Source: Deefgea piscis
GTDB lineage: Bacteria > Pseudomonadota > Gammaproteobacteria > Burkholderiales > Chitinibacteraceae
DNA: 64,000 nt
Direction of reading: 5' to 3'
NCBI RefSeq assembly: GCF_013284055.1
Contig: NZ_CP054143.1
Span: 930,001 to 994,000, forward strand
Within the stretch, counting starts at the first letter, position 1. Each line of letters starts with the position of its first letter. Both the position numbers and the translations under genes were made by a program. A model generated the notes under the pieces. The model was not told the origin of the DNA, searched no databases, and saw nothing but the letters and a program-made list of their open reading frames with translations. This document shows positions 63,080-64,000 of the stretch, piece after piece.

Positions 63080-64000
63080 AGCGAACTCCTTACCCACGTC
63101 GCATCAAGCCGCGAAATCGCAGTATATTTAGCCACAGGCAAACGCGCGGCGATAAAAACGATCATCGCCAACAACAGCGCTGCGCCGCCGTTATGCGCGA
63201 CCGCCAATGGCAGAGGTAATGAAAACAGCACATTGCTGATCCCCAGACCAATCTGTAGCAATAATGCCGCCGCCAATGGCAACGCCAAACGACTAGATCG
63301 CTGATGCAATACATAAATTAAGCGCCCAATCACCAACAGCACCAGCATAGCGCCAAGGCGATGCAAACTTTGGATCGCCGCAAGATGCGCCAAGCTTAAA
63401 GACGCGCCATCGGCCGTTTGGCCTAATAAGCGATCAGGGCGAAACGCCTCCCATATGCCGCTATGCCCAGCAAGCTCGTTTTGGCAAAAAACTGAAGTTG
63501 AACACGCCAAGCCAGCGTAATTAGTCGAAACCCAACCGCCCAAAATAATCTGTCCAGTGAGCAGTAATAGCGCCAGATAGCAAGCCGATCGCACCTCAGC
63601 AAAAGCCGCCGGCAACGGCGTCGCAATTCGGCCAGCCATCGCCACCAATAAAGCCAACAAACTCATACCACCCAATAAATGCGCCGTGACCACCACCGGC
63701 ATGAGCTTTAAAGTCACCGTCCACATGCCGAGCAGCGCTTGAAAAACAATCAACAAGACCGGCAAAACAATCAGCCATATTGGCAAACGATCTAGCCGTT
63801 GCCGCCACAAGACCATCGCCAAAGCCAACACCAACACCAACACACCTAAACCAGCGGCCACATAACGATGCAGCATTTCTTTACTGCCTTTGCCGGCATG
63901 CACTTCCCCACCAAAGGTTTGCTCGGCCTGCGTAATTTCGTGCGGCTCATCCGGTGCAGTGAGTTGCCCGTAGCAACCGGGCCAATCAGGACAGCCTAAT
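63076..64000 (-). CDS. ctaA: heme A synthase CtaA/Cox15 (N-terminus beyond window end)
   Basis: Converts heme O to heme A. The frame is open to the window edge, where it still reads CPDWPGCYGQLTAPDEPHEI, part of the first periplasmic loop, so the true start is outside. Histidine ligands occur in LHRYVAAGLG, VVTAHLLGGMSLL, LHRLGAMLVL and AHNGGAALLL. ctaA-ctaB is the normal pair. Confidence 0.93.
   Translation of the reverse strand, partial: LGCPDWPGCYGQLTAPDEPHEITQAEQTFGGEVHAGKGSKEMLHRYVAAGLGVLVLVLALAMVLWRQRLDRLPIWLIVLPVLLIVFQALLGMWTVTLKLMPVVVTAHLLGGMSLLALLVAMAGRIATPLPAAFAEVRSACYLALLLLTGQIILGGWVSTNYAGLACSTSVFCQNELAGHSGIWEAFRPDRLLGQTADGASLSLAHLAAIQSLHRLGAMLVLLVIGRLIYVLHQRSSRLALPLAAALLLQIGLGISNVLFSLPLPLAVAHNGGAALLLAMIVFIAARLPVAKYTAISRLDATWVRSSL

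Overview
The window reads as a chromosome segment of a Gram-negative betaproteobacterium. It has an outer membrane lipid-asymmetry (Mla) system, the his/tat gene order common in Betaproteobacteria, short-form HisG, a PglL-type O-glycosylation ligase, an EptA-type lipid A enzyme and a chitin-binding-module hydrolase. Together these point to Neisseriales, most likely a Chitinibacter/Deefgea-like genus. That placement is inference from gene content and protein style; no 16S or tRNA gene was found in the window.

Layout. 1-1235 is the truncated end of a GspA/ExeA-like ATPase on the minus strand. 1552-9290 is a long plus-strand envelope run: mlaFEDCB, mlaA, an ABC-2 exporter pair, ibaG (BolA family), a small membrane protein, murA and a DUF4870 protein. 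9326-18281 carries hisG, hisD, hisB, hisH, hisA, hisF, hisI and hisE, interspersed with an ion-channel protein, a YqhA-family protein, a TPR protein and an unidentified small ORF. No hisC or hisZ is present. hinT and tatABC follow, then a PglL-like ligase and a PIG-V-like mannosyltransferase (18399-23686). 23719-25801 holds a TlyA-type methyltransferase, an S4 pseudouridine synthase and a SirB2-family protein.

The centre is a nitrate-respiration neighbourhood. Molybdenum-cofactor genes lie at 25862-32138 on the minus strand (a mobA-moaC fusion, moaE, moaD, moeA, an HhH protein, mobB and, after an HNH nuclease gene, moaA). The complete cytochrome c maturation operon ccmABCDEFGHI is at 32697-39293. 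The nitrate-sensing pair narX/narL and the periplasmic nitrate reductase operon napFDAGHBC are at 42479-51388. They fit together: Moco for NapA, Tat export (tatABC upstream) for NapA and NapG, heme attachment by Ccm for NapB and NapC, and NarXL for nitrate control. A PAP2 phosphatase/EptA pair (lipid A modification) sits between ccm and nar.

The last part holds a DJ-1-like protein, a DUF455 ferritin-like protein, a GntR-ABC-DUF2807 operon with a clear promoter/operator, a GH16-like secreted enzyme with two chitin-binding modules joined by a (Ser-Pro)n linker encoded by a near-perfect hexanucleotide repeat, its divergent AraC regulator, a CNNM/CBS membrane protein, an RBBP9-like hydrolase, a YfaZ-like porin, and the heme A/O genes ctaB and ctaA, the latter cut by the window end.

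The intergenic DNA is unusually structured. A three-copy repeat (near 30.8, 42.2 and 53.1 kb, all plus orientation) has hairpins whose stems differ in sequence between copies but keep pairing. A 270-bp element at 32305-32574 has 26-bp terminal inverted repeats and internal hairpins. A four-unit array of terminator-like hairpins follows the PglL gene. Further long palindromes lie in the his/tat region and beside nap.
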